Positions 27,083-36,420 are shown, numbered from the stretch's first letter. The stretch is DNA of 64,000 nucleotides from Holdemania massiliensis AP2 (GCF_000327285.1 NZ_HE998567.1:1572856-1636855); one strand, 5' to 3'. Numbers and translations: made by a program. The notes: generated from the letters alone by a model not told the origin.

Positions 27083-28318
27083 ATGAATCTGCAGTTTTGT
27101 GAGTCAATCACGGGAAAGCAGCTGGACGAATTCACCCGTTCCAGCAGCTGTAATAATATATATCAGACCGAAGGCTGGGCCCAGGTAAAAAAGGAGTGGT
27201 CTGCCAAGTATGTCGGCATGCGCCAGGATGGTGAACTATGCGGTGCGGCGATGATTCTGTTCCGCAGTCTGCCGATGGGCATGAAATTAGCTTATATTCC
27301 CCGCGGCCCGATCATGGATTACACCAATTTTGAACAGATGGAATTTTTCTTATCGTCCATTCGGAAGTTTTGTGCAAAACAAGGAGCCGTGGAATGTAAA
27401 TTTGATCCGTATCTAATCATTGGCAGCTATGAGCTGGATCAGAAAGAAGCCGCCTGGAACGCCCGCAGTCCGATTCCTCAGCAGCTGGCGAAAGCCAGAG
27501 CTCATTTTGCGGGCTATACAAAGCTGCTGAGTGAAACCGTACAGCCGCGCTTTCAGCTCTGTTTTCCCTACCAGGAAAATTGGGAGGCTGCCTTTCCGAA
27601 AAAGACCCGCGAAAAAATCCACAACAGTTTTGCCAAGGGCATCCAGATTGAAGTCTGGGGCATAGAACATGTCCATGAATTAGCGGAAATGATCGAATAC
27701 ACGGAACGGCGCAAGAATATTCATCTGCGCAATGAAGACTATTTCCGTACGATCATGGAAAACTTTGGCGATCAGGCCTGTATTCTCGCGGCTCATCTTC
27801 ACTGTGATCACGCGCTGGCTCTGGTGGATCAAAAGCAGCAGGGGCTCCGGGATCATCTTCAAGAGCTGGATGAAAAGGCAAACAAAAAACGCAAGCAGCT
27901 GGAAAAACAGATTTCGGATCTGGATGAGGAAAAAGCCAAGCTGCGCCAACAGGCAGAAGAAGACGGTTCCGACATTCTGGTCAGCGCCCTGCTTTTAGTG
28001 CATGACGGCACAACCTGTGAGCTGTTATATTCCGGTTTAAATGAAAAATACCGCCGTTATCTGGCCGCCTACGCGCTGCGCTTCCGCGGCATTCAATGGG
28101 CCTTTGAACAAGGCTGTACACGATTTAATTTCGGCGGCGTGGAAGGAACACTGGACGATGGTTTATTTACCTTTAAATCATCCTTTGTTCCCAAGATCGA
28201 CGTCTATCTTGGTGAATTCAGTCTGGCCTGCAAGCCGCTTCTGTATCCGATCTGGACCAAGTTATTGCCAAAGGTCAAGGAGTGGCGCCGGCAATGGTTA
28301 AGGAGGGAATCCCGTTGA
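27083..28318 (+). CDS. FemABX peptidyltransferase (MurM/FemX-like), first copy
   Basis: FemABX enzymes use aminoacyl-tRNA to add amino acids to the side chain of the peptidoglycan precursor lipid II. The 411-aa product shows two GNAT-like halves split by a charged coiled-coil arm (about residues 250-295, rich in EKQISDLDEEKAKL), the hallmark of this family. A final GGVEGTLDDGLFTFKSSF segment closes the active-site half. It is followed by a second family member whose start overlaps its stop, suggesting two successive additions to the cross-bridge. Confidence 0.9.
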   Translation: MNLQFCESITGKQLDEFTRSSSCNNIYQTEGWAQVKKEWSAKYVGMRQDGELCGAAMILFRSLPMGMKLAYIPRGPIMDYTNFEQMEFFLSSIRKFCAKQGAVECKFDPYLIIGSYELDQKEAAWNARSPIPQQLAKARAHFAGYTKLLSETVQPRFQLCFPYQENWEAAFPKKTREKIHNSFAKGIQIEVWGIEHVHELAEMIEYTERRKNIHLRNEDYFRTIMENFGDQACILAAHLHCDHALALVDQKQQGLRDHLQELDEKANKKRKQLEKQISDLDEEKAKLRQQAEEDGSDILVSALLLVHDGTTCELLYSGLNEKYRRYLAAYALRFRGIQWAFEQGCTRFNFGGVEGTLDDGLFTFKSSFVPKIDVYLGEFSLACKPLLYPIWTKLLPKVKEWRRQWLRRESR

Positions 28319-29547
28319 TGATCTGTAAATCCATCCCAGCTTCACAGCTGGACAGCTTTGTCCGTATTCATCCTTATGGACATTACATGAAGACCTCGAT
28401 GTGGGCCAAGCTGCAGAAACAGGATCAGCCGCATTTTTATGGTTTTTATGATCAGGATGAACTGAAGGGAACAGCGATGATCCTGGAGCGGAAGCAGCTG
28501 GGGATTCATTACTTTTATGTTCCTTGGGGACCGTGTCTGGATTACAGCGATTCTGATCTGAGTGAACAGTGTCTGCGGGGCTTGATCCAGCTGGCGGAAA
28601 ATGCCAAAGTGGATTTCCTGCGGATCGATCCAAATGTACTCAGAATGGAACGGGATATCAAAGGCAATCCGATTGAAGGCGGAGAAAATCATGAGGATGT
28701 CACGGCCTTGCTGAAATCACTGGGCTTTGTGCATAAAGGCTACGGTTACGCCTATAACGGCAGCTGGGTCAACCGCTATACGTTGATCATCGACCTTTCC
28801 CCTTCGCTTGAGGAAATCGTCAAACACTTCTCAAAAGCCCGGCAGAACAGTCTGCGCCGGCATGCGGTGATCGGTGTTTCAACTCGGCTTGGAACGGTCG
28901 AAGATATTCCGCAGTTATGTGAATTTGAACGGCAGCTTTCTCAAATTCAGGGCTTTAAGCCGCATACTGAAACTTTCTTTCAAGATCTTCTGGAGGCTTT
29001 CGGCGAACATGCCGTTTTGTATGTCACCGAAATTGATCTGGATCAGATGATCAACGGCATCCAGCAGGAAATTGACAGCGGCAAATATCATAAAGATCCC
29101 GAAGCGCTGCAGTCCAAGCTCAAAGAAAAAGAAAAAGCCGCGGACTTAAAAGCCCGGTACGGCACAAAACCGGCGATTGCGGCGGGCTTGTTCCTGCGAT
29201 TGGGCGAACAGTCGTGGGATCTCTATACCTACAATCATAAAGATTTCAATTTTATCAAGGCGGTGGATAACCTGCATCGCTTCGCAGTGGAAGATATGAA
29301 AAATCACGGCGTGCTGCACTACGATATGTGCGGTTTCTCCGGGGTCACCGAGAAGTCCGATCCGCATTTCGGCCTTTACGATTACAAGCGTTCCTTCGGT
29401 TCGATTTATACCGAACGGATCGGAGAGTTCGATTATCTCCGTCATCCGCAGCGCACCGCCCGCTGGAAAAAAGCGGATCGTTTCCGCCGCCGGGTAAAGC
29501 GCAAACTCATCGCTCTGCATTATGGCAAACAGGAGAAGCAAGCATGA
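28318..29547 (+). CDS. FemABX peptidyltransferase, second copy
   Basis: The 409-aa paralogue has the same plan with its own coiled-coil arm at about residues 240-290 (DPEALQSKLKEKEKAADLKA) and the C-terminal DMCGFSGVTEKSDPHFGLYDYKRSFG. The start at 28318 overlaps the upstream stop (TGATG), with AAGGAGG 10-15 nt before. An in-frame ATG at 28282 inside the previous gene is less likely. The two copies differ enough to have different amino-acid or position specificity. Confidence 0.9.
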   Translation: MICKSIPASQLDSFVRIHPYGHYMKTSMWAKLQKQDQPHFYGFYDQDELKGTAMILERKQLGIHYFYVPWGPCLDYSDSDLSEQCLRGLIQLAENAKVDFLRIDPNVLRMERDIKGNPIEGGENHEDVTALLKSLGFVHKGYGYAYNGSWVNRYTLIIDLSPSLEEIVKHFSKARQNSLRRHAVIGVSTRLGTVEDIPQLCEFERQLSQIQGFKPHTETFFQDLLEAFGEHAVLYVTEIDLDQMINGIQQEIDSGKYHKDPEALQSKLKEKEKAADLKARYGTKPAIAAGLFLRLGEQSWDLYTYNHKDFNFIKAVDNLHRFAVEDMKNHGVLHYDMCGFSGVTEKSDPHFGLYDYKRSFGSIYTERIGEFDYLRHPQRTARWKKADRFRRRVKRKLIALHYGKQEKQA

Positions 29548-30305
29548 GGCCGATTGGACTGACCTCCGTGACCTTTCGCGAATTGACAGCCGCTAAGATC
29601 ATCGCGCTGGCGGCACAAACGGGATGTGCGGGCATCGAATGGGGCAGCGATGTGCATGTTCCGGCAGGCCAGCTGGATTGTGCAGAATGGATCAAAGATC
29701 AGTGCCGCCAACATCAGCTTGAGATTTTCTCCTATGGCAGCTATTACAAGCTGAATCAAGGCTTGAAGCCGGAAGTCGATTTCCAGGCTTATCTGGACAG
29801 TGCCGTCAAATTGGGAGCTCCGCTGATCCGGATCTGGGCCGGAAGAACAGCCTCGGCTCAGGCGGACGCCGATTTCTTTGAGCGCGCCGTTGCCGAGACT
29901 CAGCAGTGCTGTGATTTGGCGGCGCAGGCCGGGATTGAGGTCGGATTTGAATATCACCGCAAATCGCTGACGGACAACAATGTTTCCGCCGTTCGTCTGC
30001 TTAACGCCGTGAATCGAAAAAATTGCCGAACCTACTGGCAGCCTAATCCAGAAAAGAGCGCCGAAGAAAATCTTCAGGAGCTCACCGACATTCTGCCCTG
30101 GCTGGCAAGGGTTCATGTGTTCAGCTGGAACAGCGATAACTCACGCCTGCCGTTAGCGGATCAGGAAAAGGCATGGAAGCGCTGGCTGAAAATCATTCCT
30201 GAATCGGTTCCGCTGATCCTCGAATTTGTCAAAGACGATCAGCCGGCGCAGTTTCAGCGTGATGTCCAGGCTTTGCGCAGCTGGTGTAATACAACTCAGA
30301 AATAA
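29544..30305 (+). CDS. TIM-barrel sugar-phosphate isomerase/epimerase
   Basis: The 253-aa protein fits the xylose-isomerase-like TIM-barrel family: GIEWGSDVH near the N-terminus, GFEYHRKSLTD in the middle and HVFSWNSDN with LEFVKDD near the end supply likely metal ligands. Its ATG overlaps the stop of the second FemAB gene by 4 nt, so it is translationally coupled to peptidoglycan enzymes. The longer in-frame reading from 29328 is a shadow of FemAB. The substrate is unknown. Confidence 0.82.
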   Translation: MRPIGLTSVTFRELTAAKIIALAAQTGCAGIEWGSDVHVPAGQLDCAEWIKDQCRQHQLEIFSYGSYYKLNQGLKPEVDFQAYLDSAVKLGAPLIRIWAGRTASAQADADFFERAVAETQQCCDLAAQAGIEVGFEYHRKSLTDNNVSAVRLLNAVNRKNCRTYWQPNPEKSAEENLQELTDILPWLARVHVFSWNSDNSRLPLADQEKAWKRWLKIIPESVPLILEFVKDDQPAQFQRDVQALRSWCNTTQK

Positions 30306-30307
30306 GA

Positions 30308-30331
30308 AAAGTCGAAACTCTCGGCTTTTTT
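30308..30331 (+). terminator. Terminator of the femAB operon
   Basis: AAAGTCGA pairs with TCGGCTTT (one G-T) across a 5-nt loop, then a T-run; 3 nt after the stop codon. Confidence 0.75.
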
Positions 30332-30382
30332 ATTATGCCAATCGTTTCGGCTTCTTTAACAGAACAAGTTAAAATGATGGAA

Positions 30383-30913
30383 TCACAAAGTAATCTTCGG
30401 AGTTTCCTGCTGCTTTAGCTCAGCCTGGAAAAAGGCTTTTGCTTCCGCATGGATCAAACCTGCGATCAAACTGGACGGAAACATCTGAAGCTTTTCATTA
30501 TACCGTGCCACGTTCGCATTGTAAGCGCGGCGGGCGGCCTGCAGATGTTCCTCGACGTCCGCGATCGTTTCCTGAAGCTGCAGAAAATTGGCGGAGGCCT
30601 GTAACTGCGGATAGCCTTCCGCTACCATCAATAACTGTTTTTGCACCTGGGTATACTGATCCGCCAGCGCTTCTTTTTCGTTCAGCGTCATTGAAGTGCG
30701 CAGCTTCGTCAATTCAGTCAGTACCGCCTGCTCGTGCTTGGTATATCCGCGGACGGCTTCCTGAATGTTCGTCAGCGAGTCATAGCGCTTTGCCAGCGCA
30801 ACATCAATCCCCGACAGCGCTTCCTCACATTTAATCCGGCTGCGGATCAGTTGGTTATAGAGTCCAATTCCCGTGCCGATTACAACGATGAGAACACCTA
30901 ATAAAATAATCAT
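30383..30913 (-). CDS. lemA: LemA-family protein
   Basis: The 176-aa protein has one N-terminal membrane helix (residues ~2-20) and a helical cytoplasmic or surface domain with the family signatures YNQLIRSRIKCEEALSGIDVALAKRYDSLTNI and ARRAYNANVARYNEKLQMFPSSLIA. LemA proteins often pair with a membrane partner. Here that is the DUF3137 gene immediately upstream on the same strand, a pairing seen in many Firmicutes. Function is not established. Confidence 0.9.
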   Translation of the reverse strand: MIILLGVLIVVIGTGIGLYNQLIRSRIKCEEALSGIDVALAKRYDSLTNIQEAVRGYTKHEQAVLTELTKLRTSMTLNEKEALADQYTQVQKQLLMVAEGYPQLQASANFLQLQETIADVEEHLQAARRAYNANVARYNEKLQMFPSSLIAGLIHAEAKAFFQAELKQQETPKITL

Positions 30914-30967
30914 AATTTATTCCCCTTTCTCTGTCTGCCCTCCCTGCGGTGAAATTCCTGTTCCTAT

Positions 30968-31822
30968 TCAAGTCAGCTGAAGCAAGTCGATCAATTCACA
31001 GATCAGTCGGGCTTCCTTGCGGATTTCGTTCAGCTGCGGCAAGGTGATCGCCGAAAATACCGGCGGCTCAAAGCTGTTCTGCCGATTGTCCACCGCGACA
31101 TGGAACTGCCGGTCGAAAAAGCCATAATACATCCGGCCGGCGATTTCCCGTTCCGCCTGTTCCAGCTTTTCCATAAAATGCGGCGTCAACAAATAAAAGG
31201 CTTCCTGTTCATCCTCGGCATAGATCTCAAACTTCTCATTGAACGCCTCATTTTCCATTTCAATCCGTTCCGTTTTTAATCCGCTGAACCATCCGCCCGG
31301 CTTTCCGTTGGCAAGAAACTCTTTTTCCCGCACCAACAAATAATGGCCAAAATTCTTGGAAAAATCGAACACCATCCACGGACCTTCAAACAGCGTTGTC
31401 ACCGTCGTCGTCTTCCCGGTATGCGTCACCTGCTGAGTTAAAACATCACTGCGGCGAAACGGACAGCCATGATAACTGCCAGAGAGCTGATCATCGCTGA
31501 AAAAACGGTTGCCGGTAGGGATAAAATGAGCTTCCTCCACCCACTCCTGGTTAAAGCCGGCATCCGCGTTCAGCTTGACATCCTCAAACATTTCCCGCAG
31601 AACCGCCAGCACGATTTGATTTTTATACGCTCGGACATATTTCGGCTTCTCCGTGATGTTGATCCACAAGATCAGAACCAACCCCAAGACCCCTGTCAAT
31701 ACGCCGAAGGAAAAGCTGGAAAATAACAGAAGTACTCCCACACCTATCAGAACGCCTCCCAATACGGTTATGACCATAATTCGTTCCCGCTGATGATTCA
31801 GCTGCACTAAAATTTCATCCAA
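30968..31822 (-). CDS. DUF3137-family membrane protein
   Basis: The 284-aa protein has two adjacent membrane helices near the N-terminus (~residues 14-50) and a large soluble domain ending in FDRQFHVAVDNRQNSFEPP, matching DUF3137. A TTG start at 31822 is proposed. A TATAAT with extended TGC occurs at 31852-31847 on the minus strand, so the further upstream ATG at 31876 would be untranscribed. It forms an operon with lemA. Confidence 0.75.
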   Translation of the reverse strand: MDEILVQLNHQRERIMVITVLGGVLIGVGVLLLFSSFSFGVLTGVLGLVLILWINITEKPKYVRAYKNQIVLAVLREMFEDVKLNADAGFNQEWVEEAHFIPTGNRFFSDDQLSGSYHGCPFRRSDVLTQQVTHTGKTTTVTTLFEGPWMVFDFSKNFGHYLLVREKEFLANGKPGGWFSGLKTERIEMENEAFNEKFEIYAEDEQEAFYLLTPHFMEKLEQAEREIAGRMYYGFFDRQFHVAVDNRQNSFEPPVFSAITLPQLNEIRKEARLICELIDLLQLT

Positions 31823-31846
31823 TCTGATCCCCCCATCCTGATTTTC

Positions 31847-31855
31847 ATTATAGCA
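31847..31855 (-). promoter_or_regulatory. Extended -10 promoter of the DUF3137-lemA operon
   Basis: TGCTATAAT on the minus strand, about 25 nt before the proposed TTG start. Confidence 0.55.
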
Positions 31856-31931
31856 TGCGGCTGACGCACAATTCATGTTCGTAAGAAAATTGTCAAACTC
31901 TTTGGGCCGTACAGTCCGGATTGACCATCAG

Positions 31932-31977
31932 AAAACCGAAGCTCTGGATCAATGATCACTTTGGCTTCGGTTTTTTT
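31932..31977. terminator. Bidirectional terminator after the MacAB-like operon
   Basis: AAAACCGAAGC and GCTTCGGTTTT form a 10-11 bp stem with a 21-nt loop and T-runs on both strands, 20 nt beyond the permease stop. Confidence 0.85.
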
Positions 31978-31996
31978 CATTCTTGACAAAAACAGA

Positions 31997-33214
31997 TTAA
32001 TCCCGGCGCAGCGCTTCAATCGGCGAAAGATTGGCAGCCTTGCGGGCTGGGACAATCCCGAAGAAAATGCCGACAGCGGAAGAAAACAGGGTTGCGATCA
32101 GAATTGTGGACAGGCTGATCCGCGGGGTCAGCGGCATGACTAGGCAGATCAATTCCGCTCCGCCGATCCCCAGAATAATTCCGATAATACCGCCGATTGC
32201 GGTAATGATCGCCGATTCAGCGAGAAACTGCCACAAAATCGAACTGGTCCGCGCGCCCAGGCCTTTGCGGATACCAATTTCCCGGGTTCTTTCCGTTACG
32301 GATACAAGCATAATATTCATAACACCGATGCCGCCGACCAGCAGACTGATCGCAGCGACAAATGAGATGAAGGTCGTGATCATGTTCAGCACTTCATTGA
32401 TCTGTCCCATCTGTTCGTTGAATTCCTGCATCAGGAAGGCGCCCTTGCCCTGGGTTTGATGACGGCTGTCAAGCAGGCTCAGCGCCGATTGAGCTACCGA
32501 AGCGGAATACTCATTGCCTTCAGAGATAATATAGATGCTGCTGAAATCATCCGTTCCCATATCAAAGGACTGCAGTGCCGTATACGGCATTTCCATCGAG
32601 ATTGGCGCGCCTTCATACGTTGATGAAACAAACGTACCTTCAACATCCTTGCGCACCCCGATAATCCGAATGTCCTTGGTAATATTCATAATCGAAGCTT
32701 CAATCGACATGCCGACAATGTCGGCTGTACCAAACAATTTCTTGGCATCGGATTCGCCGATCACGCCGACTAAGCGACCGCCTTCAAAATCAGATTCATC
32801 AAAATAGCGCCCATGCAGCATCGGCTGCACCGACATCGCATGCATATCTGGATTGCCGCCGCTGATCGACAGATCAAAATTGCCTTTTTGGGTCAAGGCA
32901 CTGCCCCATGCGCCCAGCGTCGGCGTCACCCCTTTAACGTGGTCGATTTTCGTGCGGATCGTATCGATGTCCTTTTCCGTAATAAACGCCGGTTCCCCTG
33001 CTGTATAATTCTGACTGGCATAAATGTAGATCTGACCGCCGGCAATGCTGTTGAGTTCATCGCTGATCGTTCCTTTAGCGCCGTTGCCGATCGCCATAAT
33101 CATGATAACGGAAGAGATGCCGATAATAATTCCCAGCATCGTCAGAATCGACCGGCCTTTATTCGCCCGGATATTCTTGACCGCCATCTTTACATATTCA
33201 AATAGCTGCGTCAT
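31997..33214 (-). CDS. MacB-type ABC permease
   Basis: The 405-aa protein has the MacB/FtsX layout: one N-terminal helix (ILTMLGIIIGISSVIMIMAIGNG), a periplasm-facing MacB_PCD domain of ~230 residues, then three C-terminal helices, with ERTREIGIRKGLGA between helices 2 and 3. It is the third gene of a minus-strand operon with an ATPase and a MacA-like adaptor, and should export a peptide, lipid or drug by a mechanotransmission mechanism. Confidence 0.9.
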   Translation of the reverse strand: MTQLFEYVKMAVKNIRANKGRSILTMLGIIIGISSVIMIMAIGNGAKGTISDELNSIAGGQIYIYASQNYTAGEPAFITEKDIDTIRTKIDHVKGVTPTLGAWGSALTQKGNFDLSISGGNPDMHAMSVQPMLHGRYFDESDFEGGRLVGVIGESDAKKLFGTADIVGMSIEASIMNITKDIRIIGVRKDVEGTFVSSTYEGAPISMEMPYTALQSFDMGTDDFSSIYIISEGNEYSASVAQSALSLLDSRHQTQGKGAFLMQEFNEQMGQINEVLNMITTFISFVAAISLLVGGIGVMNIMLVSVTERTREIGIRKGLGARTSSILWQFLAESAIITAIGGIIGIILGIGGAELICLVMPLTPRISLSTILIATLFSSAVGIFFGIVPARKAANLSPIEALRRD

Positions 33215-33226
33215 CTGCGGCCTCCT

Positions 33227-34936
33227 TTACTGCTGGACAGGCGTGACCTGCAACCCCTCCTGCAGTCCGGCCGCGGCACTCAGCACGATCAGATCGCCTT
33301 CGCTTAGTCCGGAGCGAATTTCCGCCTCGTCATCGGAAGTCACGCCGATCTCAACTGACTTGCGGATTAACAGACCGTTTTCAACAGCATAGACAAAGCT
33401 TCCCTCACGATCGGTATTGATCGCTTCCACCGGAACTAACAGCACGTTGTCAGCTTTGGCCGTATTGACGGAAACCTTCGCTTCTACGCCTAAGAAAATG
33501 TTGTCATCCGGATTGTCGAACCGTACCTGAGCATGGATTACCGGTGTTCCCTGAGCATTGACCTCAGCGACCTTGCTGATCTTTTCCACCGTACCGGTAT
33601 ACTGTGAACCGGCCAGCGTAATCTGGGCTTTCTGTCCGACTGCGATCTTTTCCAAATCGTACTTCGTGATTGAAATCTCAGTCATGACCTCGCGGTTGGA
33701 AGCGATCGTGATCAGTTCCATGCCTTCGGATGTCGCGGCGCCTTCCTTGGTGTTGACCTTGGTGACAATGCCGGAGAATTCGGCCTTGATCCCAGCTCGT
33801 GCCAGCTGCAGCAGTTCTTGGGTGCTCATCGCAGCCAGCTCGCTTAAATTGGTATTGGCCTGCAGCTGAGTCTTCATTTCGTTGGAAAGAATCGCAGCCT
33901 GGGCTGAATCGCGAACGCCTTCCCGCTTAGCCAGCTCGGATTCCTTCTGACTTAATTCGGTCGTGGCTTTTTCCAGATCAGCCTGCAGCTGGACAACCTT
34001 TGCCGCCGCATCACCAGAGGCCCCCTGCAGCTGCTTGATCTGGTCTGCAATTTCCTGCTTCCGCTGCTTATGGGAATCCATTGTCGTATTGAGCTCAGTC
34101 AGCTCGCCTTGCAGGCGATTGATCTCCTGTTTCAGCCTTTCTATTTCAGTACTTGGATCCTCTGTCGGAACCGGACTTGTGGAAGGATCAGGTGAGGATG
34201 GATTAAGCAGGGCATCCAGAGCCGCCTGATTCTGGTCGATTTCTCTCTGTTTTTCACTGATCTGCAGCTCCAGCTGTGCGATTTGACCGTCTAAATCCCC
34301 CGCTTCTTTCTGCAGTTCGGCAATTTTCTGTTGGTTGGCGGCGTTGCTGCCTTCCTGTTCAGCCTGTTCTTTTTGCGCTTGGGCCAGCTGATCTTTTAAT
34401 TTACTGACACGGTCACGCAGATCGTTGGCTTCAGCATAAAGCTTTTCGGCATCATGCTTAGCCTGGCTGTATTCATTGGCTTTTTCATTGCTTTTATTCA
34501 AGCTGTCGTTATATCCGCTGCGCGCCGCGGTCAGCTCCAGATTGGCTTTCTGCACCTGTTCCTGAATCGAATCCAGATCATAACCGACGATCAGATCGCC
34601 GGCGCTGACGTTATCTCCTACTTCCAGCGGCAGCTTCGCAATGTTCGCGCTGACCGGTGAAAAGTAGGTCTTCTCAGATAAGGAAGAAACCAATCCGCTG
34701 GTATCCAGCGTCTGCTCTACATTACCGCGGGTAACCGAGGTCACCGCCACCGTTGGCAGCATAGGCTTGCGTGTTAAGTTGGAAACGACGACATAGAGAA
34801 CGAGCAGTCCAACGGCGCCCAGAATCAAGGTTTTCTTCTTCGGCAGGGTCAGCCTGCGTTTTTTCTTCTCTTTTCCCGGTTTCTTTTCCGGTGCTGTCGG
34901 TTCAATTTCAATGACTTCTACTTGCTTCTCTTCCAT
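33227..34936 (-). CDS. MacA/HlyD-type membrane-fusion adaptor with extended coiled coil
   Basis: The 569-aa adaptor has a charged cytoplasmic N-terminus, one membrane helix (~35-54), a barrel-sandwich half, a very long coiled coil (~120-380), then the second lipoyl half and beta-barrel (FSGIVTKVNTKEGAATSEG; SQYTGTVEKISKV). Typical MacA proteins are ~370-400 aa; here the coiled coil is nearly doubled and interrupted by a Pro/Ser/Thr linker (NPSSPDPSTSPVPTEDPSTE, about residue 250). It sits between the ATPase and permease genes. Confidence 0.88.
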   Translation of the reverse strand: MEEKQVEVIEIEPTAPEKKPGKEKKKRRLTLPKKKTLILGAVGLLVLYVVVSNLTRKPMLPTVAVTSVTRGNVEQTLDTSGLVSSLSEKTYFSPVSANIAKLPLEVGDNVSAGDLIVGYDLDSIQEQVQKANLELTAARSGYNDSLNKSNEKANEYSQAKHDAEKLYAEANDLRDRVSKLKDQLAQAQKEQAEQEGSNAANQQKIAELQKEAGDLDGQIAQLELQISEKQREIDQNQAALDALLNPSSPDPSTSPVPTEDPSTEIERLKQEINRLQGELTELNTTMDSHKQRKQEIADQIKQLQGASGDAAAKVVQLQADLEKATTELSQKESELAKREGVRDSAQAAILSNEMKTQLQANTNLSELAAMSTQELLQLARAGIKAEFSGIVTKVNTKEGAATSEGMELITIASNREVMTEISITKYDLEKIAVGQKAQITLAGSQYTGTVEKISKVAEVNAQGTPVIHAQVRFDNPDDNIFLGVEAKVSVNTAKADNVLLVPVEAINTDREGSFVYAVENGLLIRKSVEIGVTSDDEAEIRSGLSEGDLIVLSAAAGLQEGLQVTPVQQ

Positions 34937-34938
34937 CT

Positions 34939-35637
34939 TTACTTTCCTCCCTCATTGTTTATATCGGAATCGATCTGGCCGTCGCGAATATGAATAATCC
35001 GTTTCGCCTGGGCGGCAATCTCGTTGTCATGCGTAATCAAAATGACGGTTCGACCGCTGGCATGCAGCTGCTTCAGAATTCCCAGAATCTCTTTGCTTGA
35101 AGCTGAATCCAGGTTGCCTGTTGGCTCATCCGCTAAAATTAACGGCGGAGCGGCGGCAATCGCGCGGGCAATCGCCACACGCTGCTGCTGACCACCGGAC
35201 ATCTGGGAAGGCTTATGATCAAGCCGGTGACCCAGCCCGACTTTTTCTAATGAAGCAATCGCCAGCTGACGCCGTTCCCGTTTGCCAATACCGCGATAAA
35301 TCAGGGGAACCTCAACATTTTCCACGGCCGTCAGATTGGGGATCAAGTTAAATCCCTGAAAAATAAAACCGATTTCACGGTTGCGGATATCCGACAGTTC
35401 ATTGTCGCTCAGCTTGGCCACATTCTGACCGCTCAGATAATAATCACCTGAAGTCGGTACATCAAGACAGCCCAGCTGATTCATCAATGTTGATTTTCCT
35501 GAACCGGACTGCCCGATGATCGCCACCAATTCACCGCGGTTAATCGTCAGATTGACATGATCCAATGCTCGGACTTCCACTTCTCCCGGATTGTATATTT
35601 TACATAGATCCCTGATTTCAATTAAAGCTTCAGCCAT
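34939..35637 (-). CDS. MacB/LolD-type ABC ATPase
   Basis: The 232-aa ATPase has Walker A GQSGSGKST, the Q-loop FQGFNLIPNL, signature MSGGQQQRVAIARA and Walker B LILADEPTGNLD, typical of the LolCDE/MacB group. It is the first gene of the operon, 2 nt before the adaptor, with a clear promoter at 35750. Confidence 0.93.
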   Translation of the reverse strand: MAEALIEIRDLCKIYNPGEVEVRALDHVNLTINRGELVAIIGQSGSGKSTLMNQLGCLDVPTSGDYYLSGQNVAKLSDNELSDIRNREIGFIFQGFNLIPNLTAVENVEVPLIYRGIGKRERRQLAIASLEKVGLGHRLDHKPSQMSGGQQQRVAIARAIAAAPPLILADEPTGNLDSASSKEILGILKQLHASGRTVILITHDNEIAAQAKRIIHIRDGQIDSDINNEGGK

Positions 35638-35749
35638 GAACTTCCCTCCCTGTCATGCTTAAATCGATCTCCATTATAAAGTCCAAGGCTTAAACCCATC
35701 GAAAGGAATCCTAAAGAACTTTATAAGATTTTTGTATTAAGACAGTAAC

Positions 35750-35778
35750 ACATTAATACATCATTGAACTATTGTCAA
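35750..35778 (-). promoter_or_regulatory. Promoter of the MacAB-like operon
   Basis: On the minus strand TTGACA (35778-35773), 17-nt spacer, TAATGT (35755-35750). Confidence 0.7.
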
Positions 35779-35779
35779 T

Positions 35780-35994
35780 CCTTTTTTTACAAATTTCTGA
35801 TCTTTTTTCTCATATATCTTTTTCTTTTTTTTCTTATTTATCTTTCTTGAAGCTTATTATATTCTGATTTTTGTAAAAAGCAAGCCCCCTTTTTCCAGAT
35901 TCTGCCTGATAACAACATTATTGTACGCGCGGATGTTTCGCTTCACCATGGATTTAACTTGCAAATAACGAACAATCCTGTCACATTTCCTAAA
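35780..35994. other. AT-rich intergenic stretch
   Basis: No gene is visible. The sequence is strongly AT-rich with runs of T interrupted by C and lies upstream of the MacAB-like promoter, where it may act as an UP-type or curved region. Confidence 0.4.
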
Positions 35995-35996
35995 TA

Positions 35997-36044
35997 AAAA
36001 AACGCGGGAACTGCCGATGAAGTTGGCGTTGGTCCCGCGTTTAA
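35997..36044 (-). terminator. Minus-strand terminator of an unassigned small transcript
   Basis: AACGCGGGA and TCCCGCGTT form a perfect 9-10 bp stem with a minus-strand T-run at 36000-35995. It does not belong to the lactate operon, which has its own terminator at 36391, so something between 36045 and 36390 should be transcribed leftward. Confidence 0.65.
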
Positions 36045-36252
36045 ATCACGCTTAAAAATTGTCCGATCTGTACCAGCAGCCGCCGAAATCGGGTTGACGA
36101 GTGAATCTCAAACACGATCAGCTGAGCTGCAGCTAGCACTATCAGCCGCTGTATTTGTTCCTGCAGCATCATCGCCAGAAAAAAACCACCCAGGTGAGAT
36201 CCCTGCACAGGCGGTCAAACGAAACCTGAGTTTTGGCAATCTGCTGCTCCAT
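36041..36252 (-). pseudogene. Possible frameshifted small gene
   Basis: From an ATG at 36252 the frame reads MEQQIAKTQVSFDRLCRDLTWVV, then meets a T7 run (36179-36185) and stops soon after. One added T would carry it into LAMMLQEQIQRLIVLAAAQLIVF and on to a TAA at 36041 inside the terminator stem, giving ~70 aa with a hydrophobic segment. It may be a decayed gene, a slippage-expressed gene, or chance. The ribosome site is weak. Confidence 0.25.
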
Positions 36253-36390
36253 CGCAATGATCTTCTACCCCAGAGGACAGGTCAATTCTTTTTCTGCAAA
36301 ATGAACTCACTCTGACGGCCATTCACAGTCATTCCGCTCCGTAGCTTCGATTACGCAATCTGAAAATGCCGCCTGATGACGCCTGGTGAA

Positions 36391-36420
36391 AAGAAAAGAC
36401 CCCAATCTTTCCAGGGTCTT
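36391..36420 (-). terminator. Terminator of the lactate operon
   Basis: AAGACCC and GGGTCTT form a 7-bp stem, followed on the minus strand by TTTTCTTTTC; 55 nt beyond the lctD stop. Confidence 0.75.
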
